In this document: positions 1 through 7,481 of the stretch, one piece after another
Position numbering within the stretch: position 1 is the stretch's first letter
Layout of the letters: each line of letters starts with the position of its first letter
Origin: Bacteroidales bacterium
GTDB lineage: Bacteria > Bacteroidota > Bacteroidia > Bacteroidales > Muribaculaceae
Length of the DNA: 9,201 bases
Assembly (NCBI GenBank): GCA_004554255.1
Contig: SFNC01000076.1
Span: forward strand, 1-9,201
Direction: 5' to 3'
The notes under the pieces: generated by a model
The model's input: the letters and a program-made list of their open reading frames with translations, nothing else
Databases searched by the model: none
What the model was told of the DNA's origin: nothing
Position numbers and translations under genes: made by a program

Positions 1-98
1 TCAGTCACATAGCCCGCTATGCTCCTTCACCTGCAAGACTAAATCTGACCGAAATCTGCGACCCCTGCGTTAACAAATATTGGGGAACGGGGTCTAAA
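1..98 (+). repeat. Dispersed structured repeat, left copy, upstream of infB
   Basis: This is one of two copies of a repeat of about 100 nt; the other is in reverse orientation at 9100-9201. The inner part, 62-98, is a 37-bp block matched perfectly by the right copy. It contains GCGTTAACAAATATTGGGG and then a second G4 run and TCTAAA. The outer part holds a small hairpin (8-21). Between hairpin and block lies a diverged spacer of the same length in both copies. Similarity continues to base 1, so the element probably extends beyond the window. Its inner edge is 12 nt from the infB start codon, so it forms most of the infB leader. Its role is unknown. Candidates are a REP-like element, a transcript leader or protein-binding site, or a non-autonomous mobile repeat. 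Confidence 0.85.
8..21 (+). other. Short hairpin at outer end of the left repeat
   Basis: CATAGCCCGCTATG is a perfect 6-bp stem (CATAGC with GCTATG) around a CC centre. Its centre lies 47.5 nt from the start of the 37-bp block at 62. The right repeat has the equivalent hairpin at the same distance. Two stem pairs, C-G and A-T here, are T-A and G-C in the right copy when both are read in the same orientation. The palindrome is therefore maintained despite substitution. Confidence 0.7.
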
Positions 99-110
99 AA
101 AAGCATCTTA

Positions 111-3011
111 ATGGCAAAAACCAAAATAAGCAAACTGGCAAAGGACCTTAACGTGGCACTTCCCACCGTAATAGAGTTCCTGCGCAAGAACAATATTGAG
201 ATCGACGAAAACCCCAACACCCGCGTTGAGGACAATATCGCCGAGATGCTCAACAACGAGTTCAATAAAGACCGCCTGCTCAAGTCCAAGAGCGAGCAGG
301 AGGCCCAGGCGCGCATCAGCGTCCGCGAAAAAATCAAGCCCGCAAAGGTAGTGGAGCAGGTGAAACTCCCCAGCGAAATAGGCCCCAAACCCCGCATCCT
401 CGGCAAAATAGAGCTGGATGACAAGGGCAACCCCATCGTGCGCAAGCCCGAACCACAGCCTCAGCCCAAACCCGAGGCAAAGCCTGAGCCCAAAGCCGCC
501 GAGCCGGTAAAAGAGGAGCCCAAGCCACAGCCCGTGGTTAAAGAGGAAGTAAAAACTCCCGAGGCAGCAAAGCCCGTGGAGCCGAAAGAGCCTGTTAAGG
601 AAGAGGCACCCAAGCCCGCCGCACCCAAGCCCGTGGCCAAAGAAGAGCCCAAGGCGGCTCCCAAGCCCGCTCCCGCGCCGAAAGCCGAGAAGCCCCAGCC
701 CAAGCCCGCAGAGGCCCCCAAGGGCGAGGTAAAGGAGAAACCCGCCGAGGAACCCAAGCAGGAGGCCGAGGCCGCTAAAGCCGACGACAACTTCATCCCC
801 ACAAACACTCCCAAGGGTCCCTCTCTGAATATCGTGGGTAAAATTGACCTCTCGGCCATAAACCAGTCCACCCGCCCCAAGAAAAAGAGCAAAGAGGACC
901 GTCGCCGCGAGCGTGCCGCCCAGGCCACCGCTACCGGCGACCGCAAAAAACGCAAGCGCATCAACTCCGGCCGCGTGGATATCGCTCAGGTCGGCGCCCA
1001 GGCCGCACAGAGCGCCCCGAACGGAGGCCGCCCCGACAAGAACCAGCGCCCCGAGAAAAAGAAAAACGACGCCCGCGGGCACAAACGTCCTGTTTACCAG
1101 GAGGTTAACGAGGAGGACGTTTCAAAGCAGGTTAAAGAGACTCTGGCCCGCCTCACCGCCAAGGACAAGAACCTCAAGAAGGGTGTCAAATGGCGTAAGG
1201 AAAAACGCGAGGCAAACGCCGAGGCTCGCGCAGAGGCCGCTGCAGAGGCACGCGCAGAAAGCCGCGTGCTGAAACTCACCGAATTCGTTACCGCTAACGA
1301 CCTGGCGCTGATGATGGACATCCCCATCAACAATGTAATCGCCACCTGCATGAATCTGGGCGTTATGGTGTCTATAAACCAGCGCCTTGATGCTGAGACC
1401 ATCAACATCGTGGCCGAAGAATTCGGATTCAAGACCGAATACGTCAGCGCCGAAGTCGCCGACGCCATTCACCAGGAGGAGGACAGCGAGGCCGACCTCG
1501 TTCCCCGCTCACCTATCGTTACCGTGATGGGCCACGTGGACCACGGTAAAACCTCTCTGCTGGACTACATCCGCAAGGCAAATGTCATCGCCGGCGAGGC
1601 CGGTGGTATCACACAGCACATCGGTGCTTACAGCGTGACCCTTGAGGACGGCCGACACATCACCTTCCTGGACACCCCCGGCCATGAGGCGTTCACCGCC
1701 ATGCGTGCCCGCGGTGCCAAGGTTACCGACCTGTGTATCATCATCGTTGCCGCAGACGACAACGTGATGCCGCAGACCGTGGAGGCCATCAACCATGCCG
1801 CCGCTGCCGGCGTACCTATGGTATTCGCCATCAACAAGATAGACAAACCCCACGCAAACCCCGAGAAAATCAAGGAAGAACTGGCCGCGATGAACTACCT
1901 CGTGGAGGACTGGGGCGGAAAATACCAGAGCCAGGACATCTCCGCCAAGAAAGGCATCGGCGTTGCCGAGCTTATGGAGAAAGTGTTGCTTGAGGCCGAA
2001 ATGCTGGACCTCAAGGCAAACCCCAACCGCAACGCTGTGGGCTCCATCATAGAATCGTCGCTGGACAAGGGCCGCGGATACGTGGCTACGGTGCTGGTTC
2101 AGAACGGCACTCTGCACCAGGGCGACATCGTGGTGGCCGGAAACAACTACGGCAAAATCCGCGCTATGTTCAACGAACGCAACCAGCGCATCAAGGAAGC
2201 CGGCCCCGCAACCCCAGCTCTTATTCTGGGTCTGAACGGTGCTCCCACCGCCGGAGACACTTTCAATGTCCTTGACTCCGAGCAGGAAGCGCGCGAAATC
2301 GCCACCAAGCGCGAACAGCTGCAGCGCGAACAGGGCCTGCGTACCACCAAGATTCTTACCCTGGACGACATTGCACGCCGCCGCGCTATCGGCAACTTCC
2401 AGGAGCTGAACATAATCGTGAAAGGCGACGTGGACGGCTCTATCGAGGCACTTTCAGACTCCCTCATCAAGCTGTCCACCGAGGAAATTCAGGTGAACGT
2501 GATACACAAGGCTGTCGGAGAAATCTCCGAGAGCGACGTCACACTCGCCGCAGCATCAGACGCCATCATCATCGGCTTCCAGGTGCGCCCGTCACTGGCA
2601 GCGCGCCGCGCCGCCGAGCGCGAAGGCGTGGAAATCCGCCTGTATTCCGTTATCTACCAGGCTATTGAGGAAGTCAAGGACGCTATGGCCGGTATGCTTG
2701 CCCCCGAAATCAAGGAGGAGGTGCTGGGTACCGCCGAGGTCATGGAGACTTACCACATCAGCAAAGTGGGTACCATCGCCGGAGCAATGGTTCGCGAAGG
2801 CAAGATGAAGCGCGGATGCAAGGTGCGCCTTATCCGCGACGGTATCGTACGATACACCGGAGAGCTGGGCTCGCTGAAGCGCTTCAAGGACGATGTCAAG
2901 GAGGTTACTTCGGGATACGACTGCGGTCTGTCCATCGCCGGCTACAACGACCTTAAGGTCGGCGACATGATAGAGGCTTTCGAGGAAGTAGAAGTTAACC
3001 GCAGCCTCTAA
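111..3011 (+). CDS. infB: Translation initiation factor IF-2
   Basis: GTPase that brings initiator fMet-tRNA to the 30S subunit and promotes 50S joining. The 966-residue protein starts with an IF2_N-type domain (about 1-50, KISKLAKDLNV). A disordered Pro/Lys/Glu linker follows (about 111-226), then a Lys/Arg-rich stretch and a second IF2_N-like domain (about 386-440). The G domain has all expected motifs: GHVDHGKT at 474-481, GGITQHIGAY (switch I), DTPGH at 521-525, NKID at 575-578 and SAKKG at 611-615. Beta-barrel domain II, the IF2-specific domain III and the C-terminal fMet-tRNA-binding domain follow to the end. The ATG at 111 is preceded by an A-rich stretch and no Shine-Dalgarno, as usual in Bacteroidetes, and gives the expected N-terminus. 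The gene opens the cluster directly after the repeat. The nusA gene that often precedes infB is not in the window. Confidence 0.98.
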   Translation: MAKTKISKLAKDLNVALPTVIEFLRKNNIEIDENPNTRVEDNIAEMLNNEFNKDRLLKSKSEQEAQARISVREKIKPAKVVEQVKLPSEIGPKPRILGKIELDDKGNPIVRKPEPQPQPKPEAKPEPKAAEPVKEEPKPQPVVKEEVKTPEAAKPVEPKEPVKEEAPKPAAPKPVAKEEPKAAPKPAPAPKAEKPQPKPAEAPKGEVKEKPAEEPKQEAEAAKADDNFIPTNTPKGPSLNIVGKIDLSAINQSTRPKKKSKEDRRRERAAQATATGDRKKRKRINSGRVDIAQVGAQAAQSAPNGGRPDKNQRPEKKKNDARGHKRPVYQEVNEEDVSKQVKETLARLTAKDKNLKKGVKWRKEKREANAEARAEAAAEARAESRVLKLTEFVTANDLALMMDIPINNVIATCMNLGVMVSINQRLDAETINIVAEEFGFKTEYVSAEVADAIHQEEDSEADLVPRSPIVTVMGHVDHGKTSLLDYIRKANVIAGEAGGITQHIGAYSVTLEDGRHITFLDTPGHEAFTAMRARGAKVTDLCIIIVAADDNVMPQTVEAINHAAAAGVPMVFAINKIDKPHANPEKIKEELAAMNYLVEDWGGKYQSQDISAKKGIGVAELMEKVLLEAEMLDLKANPNRNAVGSIIESSLDKGRGYVATVLVQNGTLHQGDIVVAGNNYGKIRAMFNERNQRIKEAGPATPALILGLNGAPTAGDTFNVLDSEQEAREIATKREQLQREQGLRTTKILTLDDIARRRAIGNFQELNIIVKGDVDGSIEALSDSLIKLSTEEIQVNVIHKAVGEISESDVTLAAASDAIIIGFQVRPSLAARRAAEREGVEIRLYSVIYQAIEEVKDAMAGMLAPEIKEEVLGTAEVMETYHISKVGTIAGAMVREGKMKRGCKVRLIRDGIVRYTGELGSLKRFKDDVKEVTSGYDCGLSIAGYNDLKVGDMIEAFEEVEVNRSL
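441..788 (+). other. Pro/Lys/Glu-rich low-complexity linker within infB
   Basis: Residues about 111-226 of IF2 are built almost only from Pro, Lys, Glu, Ala, Gln and Val. Variants of KPE, PKP, KEEPK and APKP recur without a strict period. It is expected to be an unstructured linker between the N-terminal domain and the conserved core. IF2 linkers of this kind vary strongly in length and sequence between species. The biased codons also leave a long antisense reading frame free of stops (108-1082, minus strand), which is a compositional shadow and not a gene. Confidence 0.8.
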
Positions 3012-3023
3012 ACACCACTCACG

Positions 3024-4001
3024 GTGCCTACTGCATATCTTAACATAGGCAGCAACCGCGGCGACCGACAGAGCTTCATAAATAAGGCGATATGCCTTAT
3101 TCATGAGGCATGGCCGGCCGCCGTGTTACGTACCGCGCCGCCCGTCGAGAGCCCGTCATGGGGGTTCGACAGTCCGCTTACGTTCCTGAATGTAGGCGTG
3201 GCCCTGGACTTTGACGGCGAAATGCCCGAGCCGCTGACTCTGCTGCATTCCCTGCAGGATATAGAAAAGGCTGTGAGCGCCGACTCGCCTCACCGCAACC
3301 CCGACGGCACTTACCGCGACCGCGACATCGACATTGACATCATTGACATTGACGGCGTGCGCATGCAGACACCGGAGCTTACCGTTCCGCATCCTCGCGC
3401 CGATGCGCGCCGGTTTGTCACCGTCCCCATGCAGTATCTGTGTCCCGGATGGTCTGCCGCCGGCACAACGGTCCGGCTGAAAAAGAACATCGCCGACCTG
3501 GCCCGCGACAGCGTGGACTCATTCCGCGCAAAGCCCAAGACGCCTGTGGCGGTGGTGCTTGACAATATCCGCTCCCTCAACAACATAGGCTCCATTTTCC
3601 GCACTTCCGACGCTTTTGCCGTGGCCGAAGTGGTTCTGTGCGGAATCAGCGCCACCCCACCCTCGCCCGAAATCCACAAAACCGCATTGGGCGCCGAGGA
3701 ATCTGTGGCATGGCGTTACTTCGACACCACCGCCGCCGCCGTGGACGCCCTCACCGACGAGGGCTGGACACCGGTATGCCTCGAGCAGGTACACGGGTCG
3801 GTGCCTTTGCAGGAATACTCCCCGGCGCCGGGCCAGCGTACCGCACTGATTGTCGGCAACGAAGTGGCCGGCGTGGACCCCGCCATTGTGGCCCGCTGTT
3901 CCGCCTTCCTGGAAATCCCGCAGGCCGGCACCAAACACTCGCTGAATGTCGCCGTCTCCACGGCCGTGGCTCTCTGGCACTTATTCTCCAAATATCTATA
4001 G
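3024..4001 (+). CDS. folK: Fused HPPK (FolK) and TrmH-type SPOUT RNA methyltransferase
   Basis: Bifunctional 325-residue protein. The N-terminal domain (about 3-145) is 6-hydroxymethyl-7,8-dihydropterin pyrophosphokinase, which passes pyrophosphate from ATP to the pterin in folate synthesis. It has the opening YLNIGSNRGDR, the R-x-hDhD motif with probable Mg-binding D103 and D105, and PHPRADARRFV from 122. The C-terminal domain (about 150-325) is a SpoU/TrmH SPOUT methyltransferase, expected to methylate a ribose 2'-OH in tRNA or rRNA. Its motif 1 is NNIGSIFRT (186-194, probable catalytic R193), motif 2 is GNEVAG (278-283), and the knot motif is IPQAGTKHSLN (298-308). Both domains look complete with almost no linker, in one uninterrupted frame. 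The start is GTG at 3024, since no ATG fits and the HPPK opening begins there. It follows infB by 12 nt and ends TAG-TAA just before lysA. The RNA target cannot be read from sequence. Confidence 0.93.
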   Translation: MPTAYLNIGSNRGDRQSFINKAICLIHEAWPAAVLRTAPPVESPSWGFDSPLTFLNVGVALDFDGEMPEPLTLLHSLQDIEKAVSADSPHRNPDGTYRDRDIDIDIIDIDGVRMQTPELTVPHPRADARRFVTVPMQYLCPGWSAAGTTVRLKKNIADLARDSVDSFRAKPKTPVAVVLDNIRSLNNIGSIFRTSDAFAVAEVVLCGISATPPSPEIHKTALGAEESVAWRYFDTTAAAVDALTDEGWTPVCLEQVHGSVPLQEYSPAPGQRTALIVGNEVAGVDPAIVARCSAFLEIPQAGTKHSLNVAVSTAVALWHLFSKYL

Positions 4002-4004
4002 TAA

Positions 4005-5147
4005 ATGGTTGACCTTACCAAAATTCAAAATCATAAAACGCCGTTCTATTATTACGATTTAGAATTGCTGCGCGCCACTCTGCGGCACATCACCGAAGCT
4101 GCGGCAGGGCGCCCGGTGACAGTGCATTACGCCATAAAGGCGAATACAAACCCGGTAATACTCCGGGAAGTGGCGGCTTTCGGAATTGGCGCCGACTGTG
4201 TGAGCGGTGCCGAAATTGAGGCCGCTATCAGTGCCGGATTTGCCCCGGAAAGCATTTTTTTCGCCGGAGTGGGCAAGACCGACGACGAGATTATCTGTGG
4301 ATTAAATGCCGGGATTGGCTGTTTTAACGTAGAATCCATTGAGGAACTTTCCGTGATTAACTCCCTGGCCGTTGCGGCGGGAAAGACCGCCACCATCGCT
4401 CTGCGCATAAACCCGGACATTGACGCGCACACGCACTACTATATAACAACCGGGCTGGAGGAGAACAAATTCGGTATAGACATGCGCATGCTGGACAAGG
4501 CCCTGGATACCGTTGCCGCCTCTCCCGCTCTTGTCCTTAAGGGGCTGCATTTCCACATCGGCTCGCAAATAACTACTGCCGAGCCTTTTACCATTCTGTG
4601 CCAACGCATAAACAGGATTGTGGAACACTGCCGCAACCGTGGCGTTGAAATTTCCATTATAAACGTTGGCGGCGGAATGGGTATAGACTACGATAACCCG
4701 GAGGCCAATCCCATCCCCGATTTCTCCGCGTTTTTCGACGTTGTGACAAACGGCATAAAACTGTCGCCCGGACAACGTATCCACTGCGAGCCGGGACGCG
4801 CCATTGTGGCGCAATGCGGGTCGCTGATTTCAAGGGTATTGTTTGTAAAAAACGGCATGGACAGAAAATTCATTATCCTTGATGCCGGAATGACTGAACT
4901 TATACGCCCGGCGCTGTACCAGGCACACCACGTGCTGAAAAACCTCACCGCCGCGCCCGGCACCGGGACCGAAAAATACGACGTTGTCGGACCCGTCTGC
5001 GAGACTTCGGACACCTTTGCCGTAGACGAGATTCTGCCCGTAACACACCGTGGCGATATCTTCGCCATTCTGTCCGCCGGGGCCTACGGCGAATCCATGG
5101 CATCGAATTACAACCTGAGGCACCTTGAACCGCCTGTGTTTGCATAA
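4005..5147 (+). CDS. lysA: Diaminopimelate decarboxylase
   Basis: PLP-dependent enzyme that decarboxylates meso-diaminopimelate to lysine, the last step of the pathway. It is a fold-type III (alanine-racemase-like) protein of 380 residues. The PLP-binding lysine is K45 in HYAIKAN. HFHIGSQ follows at 182-188, the glycine-rich phosphate-binding loop GGGMGIDYD at 222-230, and EPGR at 262-265. CETSD at 332-336 supplies the active-site Cys from the partner subunit, and YGESMASNYN begins at 361. CETSD favours LysA over carboxynorspermidine or ornithine decarboxylases of the same fold. The protein stops only ten residues after SNYN. Many proteobacterial LysA proteins carry about 30-40 more residues there, and the short form appears normal for Bacteroidetes (from memory). 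ATG at 4005 follows the previous stop by 3 nt, so translational coupling is likely. It ends with tandem TAA codons, and its 5' part is noticeably more AT-rich than infB. Confidence 0.94.
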   Translation: MVDLTKIQNHKTPFYYYDLELLRATLRHITEAAAGRPVTVHYAIKANTNPVILREVAAFGIGADCVSGAEIEAAISAGFAPESIFFAGVGKTDDEIICGLNAGIGCFNVESIEELSVINSLAVAAGKTATIALRINPDIDAHTHYYITTGLEENKFGIDMRMLDKALDTVAASPALVLKGLHFHIGSQITTAEPFTILCQRINRIVEHCRNRGVEISIINVGGGMGIDYDNPEANPIPDFSAFFDVVTNGIKLSPGQRIHCEPGRAIVAQCGSLISRVLFVKNGMDRKFIILDAGMTELIRPALYQAHHVLKNLTAAPGTGTEKYDVVGPVCETSDTFAVDEILPVTHRGDIFAILSAGAYGESMASNYNLRHLEPPVFA

Positions 5148-5207
5148 TAAAACCCCACCGCACACGTTAATATTATAAAACAAAATAACGCCATATATAA
5201 ACAGACT
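5148..5207 (+). promoter_or_regulatory. AT-rich gap before the leucine-rich repeat gene
   Basis: At 60 nt this is the longest gap between genes inside the cluster. It is strongly AT-rich against GC-rich neighbours (TTAATATTATAAAAC, then ATATATAAAC just before the ATG). It is the only place inside the cluster where a separate promoter could fit. No convincing Bacteroides-type -7 (TAnnTTTG) or -33 (TTTG) box is visible and no hairpin is evident. The promoter idea rests on spacing and composition only. The A-rich run before the start codon is typical of a Bacteroidetes translation start. Confidence 0.3.
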
Positions 5208-6695
5208 ATGAAATATAAACTCATCCTCTCTGCAGCTGCATTGTCCTTCGCAATCGGGGCCTCCGCCCTGGATGTCAATGTCGCCAACCCCGGCACGCTT
5301 GCCGAAGCTCTCGGCGACAACGACATTGCCACGCTGACCTCTCTTACTGTTTCCGGACAGCTGGATGCCTCAGACCTTTATTACCTGGGCAACAATGCCA
5401 AAGCCCTTGTCTCCCTGGACCTCTCCGGGGCAAGAATCATGGCTTATAACGGCGAGAAAACCATAAACGGCATGCGCAATTATCCCGCAGACCTTATCCC
5501 CGCCGGAGCTTTTGCCGGTTCGCGCCTCACGTCTGTCGCCCTCCCCGCCGGCGTTACGGAAATCGGCAGCATGGCCTTCGCCACAGCGCCGCTTGCCGCA
5601 TTGCCCGACCTTTCCGGCGTCAAAAAAATTGACGACGGCGCTTTCGCGGCAATAGCAGCCACCGAAATAACATATCCCGCCGCCGAGATGGGCGCTAATG
5701 TCTTCGCCGGCTCGGAGGTGCGTACCGTTACCGTTGCCCCCGGCACAAGCATTGCCGCCGGTGCCTTTGACGGTTGCGCGAACCTTTCCGAGGTTTCCGG
5801 CGCCGAGGGCGTCGTCGCCATCGGAGACCGCGCCTTCAGCAACACCGCCGCGCTGTCCGAGTTCAATTTCGGCAACGGCCTCAAGGCTATCGGCTCGGGG
5901 GCTTTCCGTGCTTCCGGACTGGTTAACGCAGACCTCAGCGCCGCCACGTCCCTGGACACCATCGGCGAGTTCGCTTTCGCACAGATGCCGGCCTTGGAGC
6001 AGGCGTCAATAGCATCACCGTCGGTGAAGTGCGCCCCCGGCGTTTTCTTCGACGACAAGCAGCTTGCCACCCTCTACTACCCCGAAACCCTCAAAAATCT
6101 GGCCGATTATCTGCTGAAAGGCACCGAGTCGCTGGCGCTTTCCACATTCCCGGAATCGCTGCAGTCCATCGGCAACTATGCCATGACCGGAAATACCGCC
6201 ACAACCACGCTGCATCTGCCCGCCACGCTGGCATACATCGGCGACGGCGCCATGGAGGGCATGACAGGCCTCACCGAGATTGACGCCGCAGCCCTCTCCG
6301 CACGCCCCAAAATCGGCGCGGACGTATGGGCCGGGGTGGACCAGCCGTCGGTAAAGCTTAAGGTCAACGAGGATCTTTACAGCGACTTCAAGAGCGCCGA
6401 ACAGTGGCAGAACTTCGATATTTCTTACACCAGCGGCATCGACGATATTGTCAGCGACAAGGCCCCCGCGGCCTCACTGTCGGCAAGATTCGCGGGCACT
6501 CTCCTGCAGATTGCCGCCACCGGCGTGGACATCGCCCGCGTAGAACTGTTCGACATCTCCGGCGCAACCCTTGTCTCTCTGCAGGCAAACGGCACCACCG
6601 CCGAGGTGGAGACCGCCACTTTCGCAAACCCGTACTTCATTGTGACTGTTACTCTTGCGGACGGAACCCGCTCGTCTCTGAAGCTTAAACGCTAA
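5208..6695 (+). CDS. Secreted BspA-like leucine-rich repeat protein
   Basis: A 495-residue exported protein. Residues 1-20 form a signal peptide (MKYK, hydrophobic core, ASA before a likely cut after A20). Residues about 30-75 resemble the N-terminal cap of Bacteroidales BspA-like proteins (SLTVSGQLDASDLYYL, then LVSLDLSGA). About eleven LRR_5-type repeats of 22-24 residues cover about 100-365, each with a pattern like LxAIGxxAFxxxxxL; examples are VVAIGDRAF and LAYIGDGAMEG. The array closes with a region ending in the common W-x-x-F motif (WQNF, 400-403). The last 60 or so residues (RVELFDISG, then YFIVTVTLADG, ending KLKR) form a small beta domain resembling the Por secretion tail used by type IX secretion, though the match is weak. 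BspA-like repeats often bind host or partner proteins; no ligand can be named here. It sits between lysA and trmB, an odd place for a surface protein. Codon use matches its neighbours. Confidence 0.88.
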   Translation: MKYKLILSAAALSFAIGASALDVNVANPGTLAEALGDNDIATLTSLTVSGQLDASDLYYLGNNAKALVSLDLSGARIMAYNGEKTINGMRNYPADLIPAGAFAGSRLTSVALPAGVTEIGSMAFATAPLAALPDLSGVKKIDDGAFAAIAATEITYPAAEMGANVFAGSEVRTVTVAPGTSIAAGAFDGCANLSEVSGAEGVVAIGDRAFSNTAALSEFNFGNGLKAIGSGAFRASGLVNADLSAATSLDTIGEFAFAQMPALEQASIASPSVKCAPGVFFDDKQLATLYYPETLKNLADYLLKGTESLALSTFPESLQSIGNYAMTGNTATTTLHLPATLAYIGDGAMEGMTGLTEIDAAALSARPKIGADVWAGVDQPSVKLKVNEDLYSDFKSAEQWQNFDISYTSGIDDIVSDKAPAASLSARFAGTLLQIAATGVDIARVELFDISGATLVSLQANGTTAEVETATFANPYFIVTVTLADGTRSSLKLKR

Positions 6696-6701
6696 TTCCC
6701 A

Positions 6702-7475
6702 ATGGCAAAAAACAAACTGGCCAAATTCGCCGACATGGAGACGATAGACTTCGTGCTCCAGTACCCCTTTGCTGTCCTGCAACGCGACGGATTCCCCTAC
6801 AAGGGCAAATGGCACAGCGAGTTCTTCCATAACAACAACCCCATTGTCGTGGAACTTGGCTGCGGCAAAGGCGAGTACACGGTGGAACTGGCCCGCGAAT
6901 TCCCGGAATGCAACTTCATAGGAATCGACATCAAAGGCGCCCGCATGTGGTCCGGTGCCAGCCAGGCTCGGGCCGAAGGACTGAAAAACGTGGCCTTCCT
7001 GCGCACCTCAATCGAGCTGCTGGACCAATTCTTTGCCCCCGGCGAGGTGAGCCGCCTGTGGATTACCTTCCCCGACCCGCAGATGAAGAAACAGCGCAAG
7101 CGCCTCACTTCTACGCGTTTTCTGCGCCTCTACGACAACATTCTGGAGCGCGGCGGCGTTATAAATCTAAAGACCGACTCGCCATTCCTGTACGCCTATA
7201 CCTTAGGGCTCTGCCAAGCCAACCCCGAGGCCGTGGACATCATACACAATGTGGTGGACGTACACAACCGTCCTGCCGGCACGCTGCCCTTCCTGGACAT
7301 CAAGACCCACTACGAAAAACAGTGGATAGCGCGCGGCCTCACCATCAAGTACCTGGCCTTCGCGCTGACCGCTCCGGCCGATTCTATCACCGAAATTGAC
7401 GATACCGCCTTCGACAGGGACACTTACCGCTCATACTCGCGCGGAACCCTTGAATCCGAAGGCTTAAGAACATAA
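6702..7475 (+). CDS. trmB: tRNA (guanine-N7-)-methyltransferase
   Basis: SAM-dependent enzyme that makes m7G at position 46 of the tRNA variable loop. The 257-residue protein has a class I methyltransferase fold. The SAM-binding motif VELGCGKGEY is at 50-59, with the acidic residue D76 in IGIDIKGARMW. The TrmB signature ITFPDPQMKKQRKRL (121-135) corresponds to FPDPWxKKRHxKRR of other bacteria, and LKTDS follows further on. The QMKKQRKRLTS variant is typical of Bacteroidetes (from memory). ATG at 6702 lies 6 nt after the leucine-rich repeat gene stop, without a Shine-Dalgarno. It is followed 6 nt later by mrp, a pairing I recall from other Bacteroidales, so co-transcription is likely. Confidence 0.95.
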   Translation: MAKNKLAKFADMETIDFVLQYPFAVLQRDGFPYKGKWHSEFFHNNNPIVVELGCGKGEYTVELAREFPECNFIGIDIKGARMWSGASQARAEGLKNVAFLRTSIELLDQFFAPGEVSRLWITFPDPQMKKQRKRLTSTRFLRLYDNILERGGVINLKTDSPFLYAYTLGLCQANPEAVDIIHNVVDVHNRPAGTLPFLDIKTHYEKQWIARGLTIKYLAFALTAPADSITEIDDTAFDRDTYRSYSRGTLESEGLRT

Positions 7476-7481
7476 AATACA

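Noticed and set aside
108..1082. A 324-residue open frame on the minus strand opposite the 5' part of infB.
   Set aside because: It is rich in Gly, Leu and Phe as expected from the complement of Pro/Lys/Glu codons. It has no recognisable domain and lies entirely opposite a certain gene.
3324..3353. A run of near-identical GACAT(C/T) units in the folK part of the fusion gene.
   Set aside because: It encodes alternating Asp and Ile around the required HPPK metal-binding motif, so it is a coding constraint and not a separate repeat.
5922..5931. GTTAACGCAG inside the leucine-rich repeat gene, matching ten bases of the 37-bp repeat block.
   Set aside because: The match does not extend, there is no hairpin at the expected distance, and it is explained by coding sequence.
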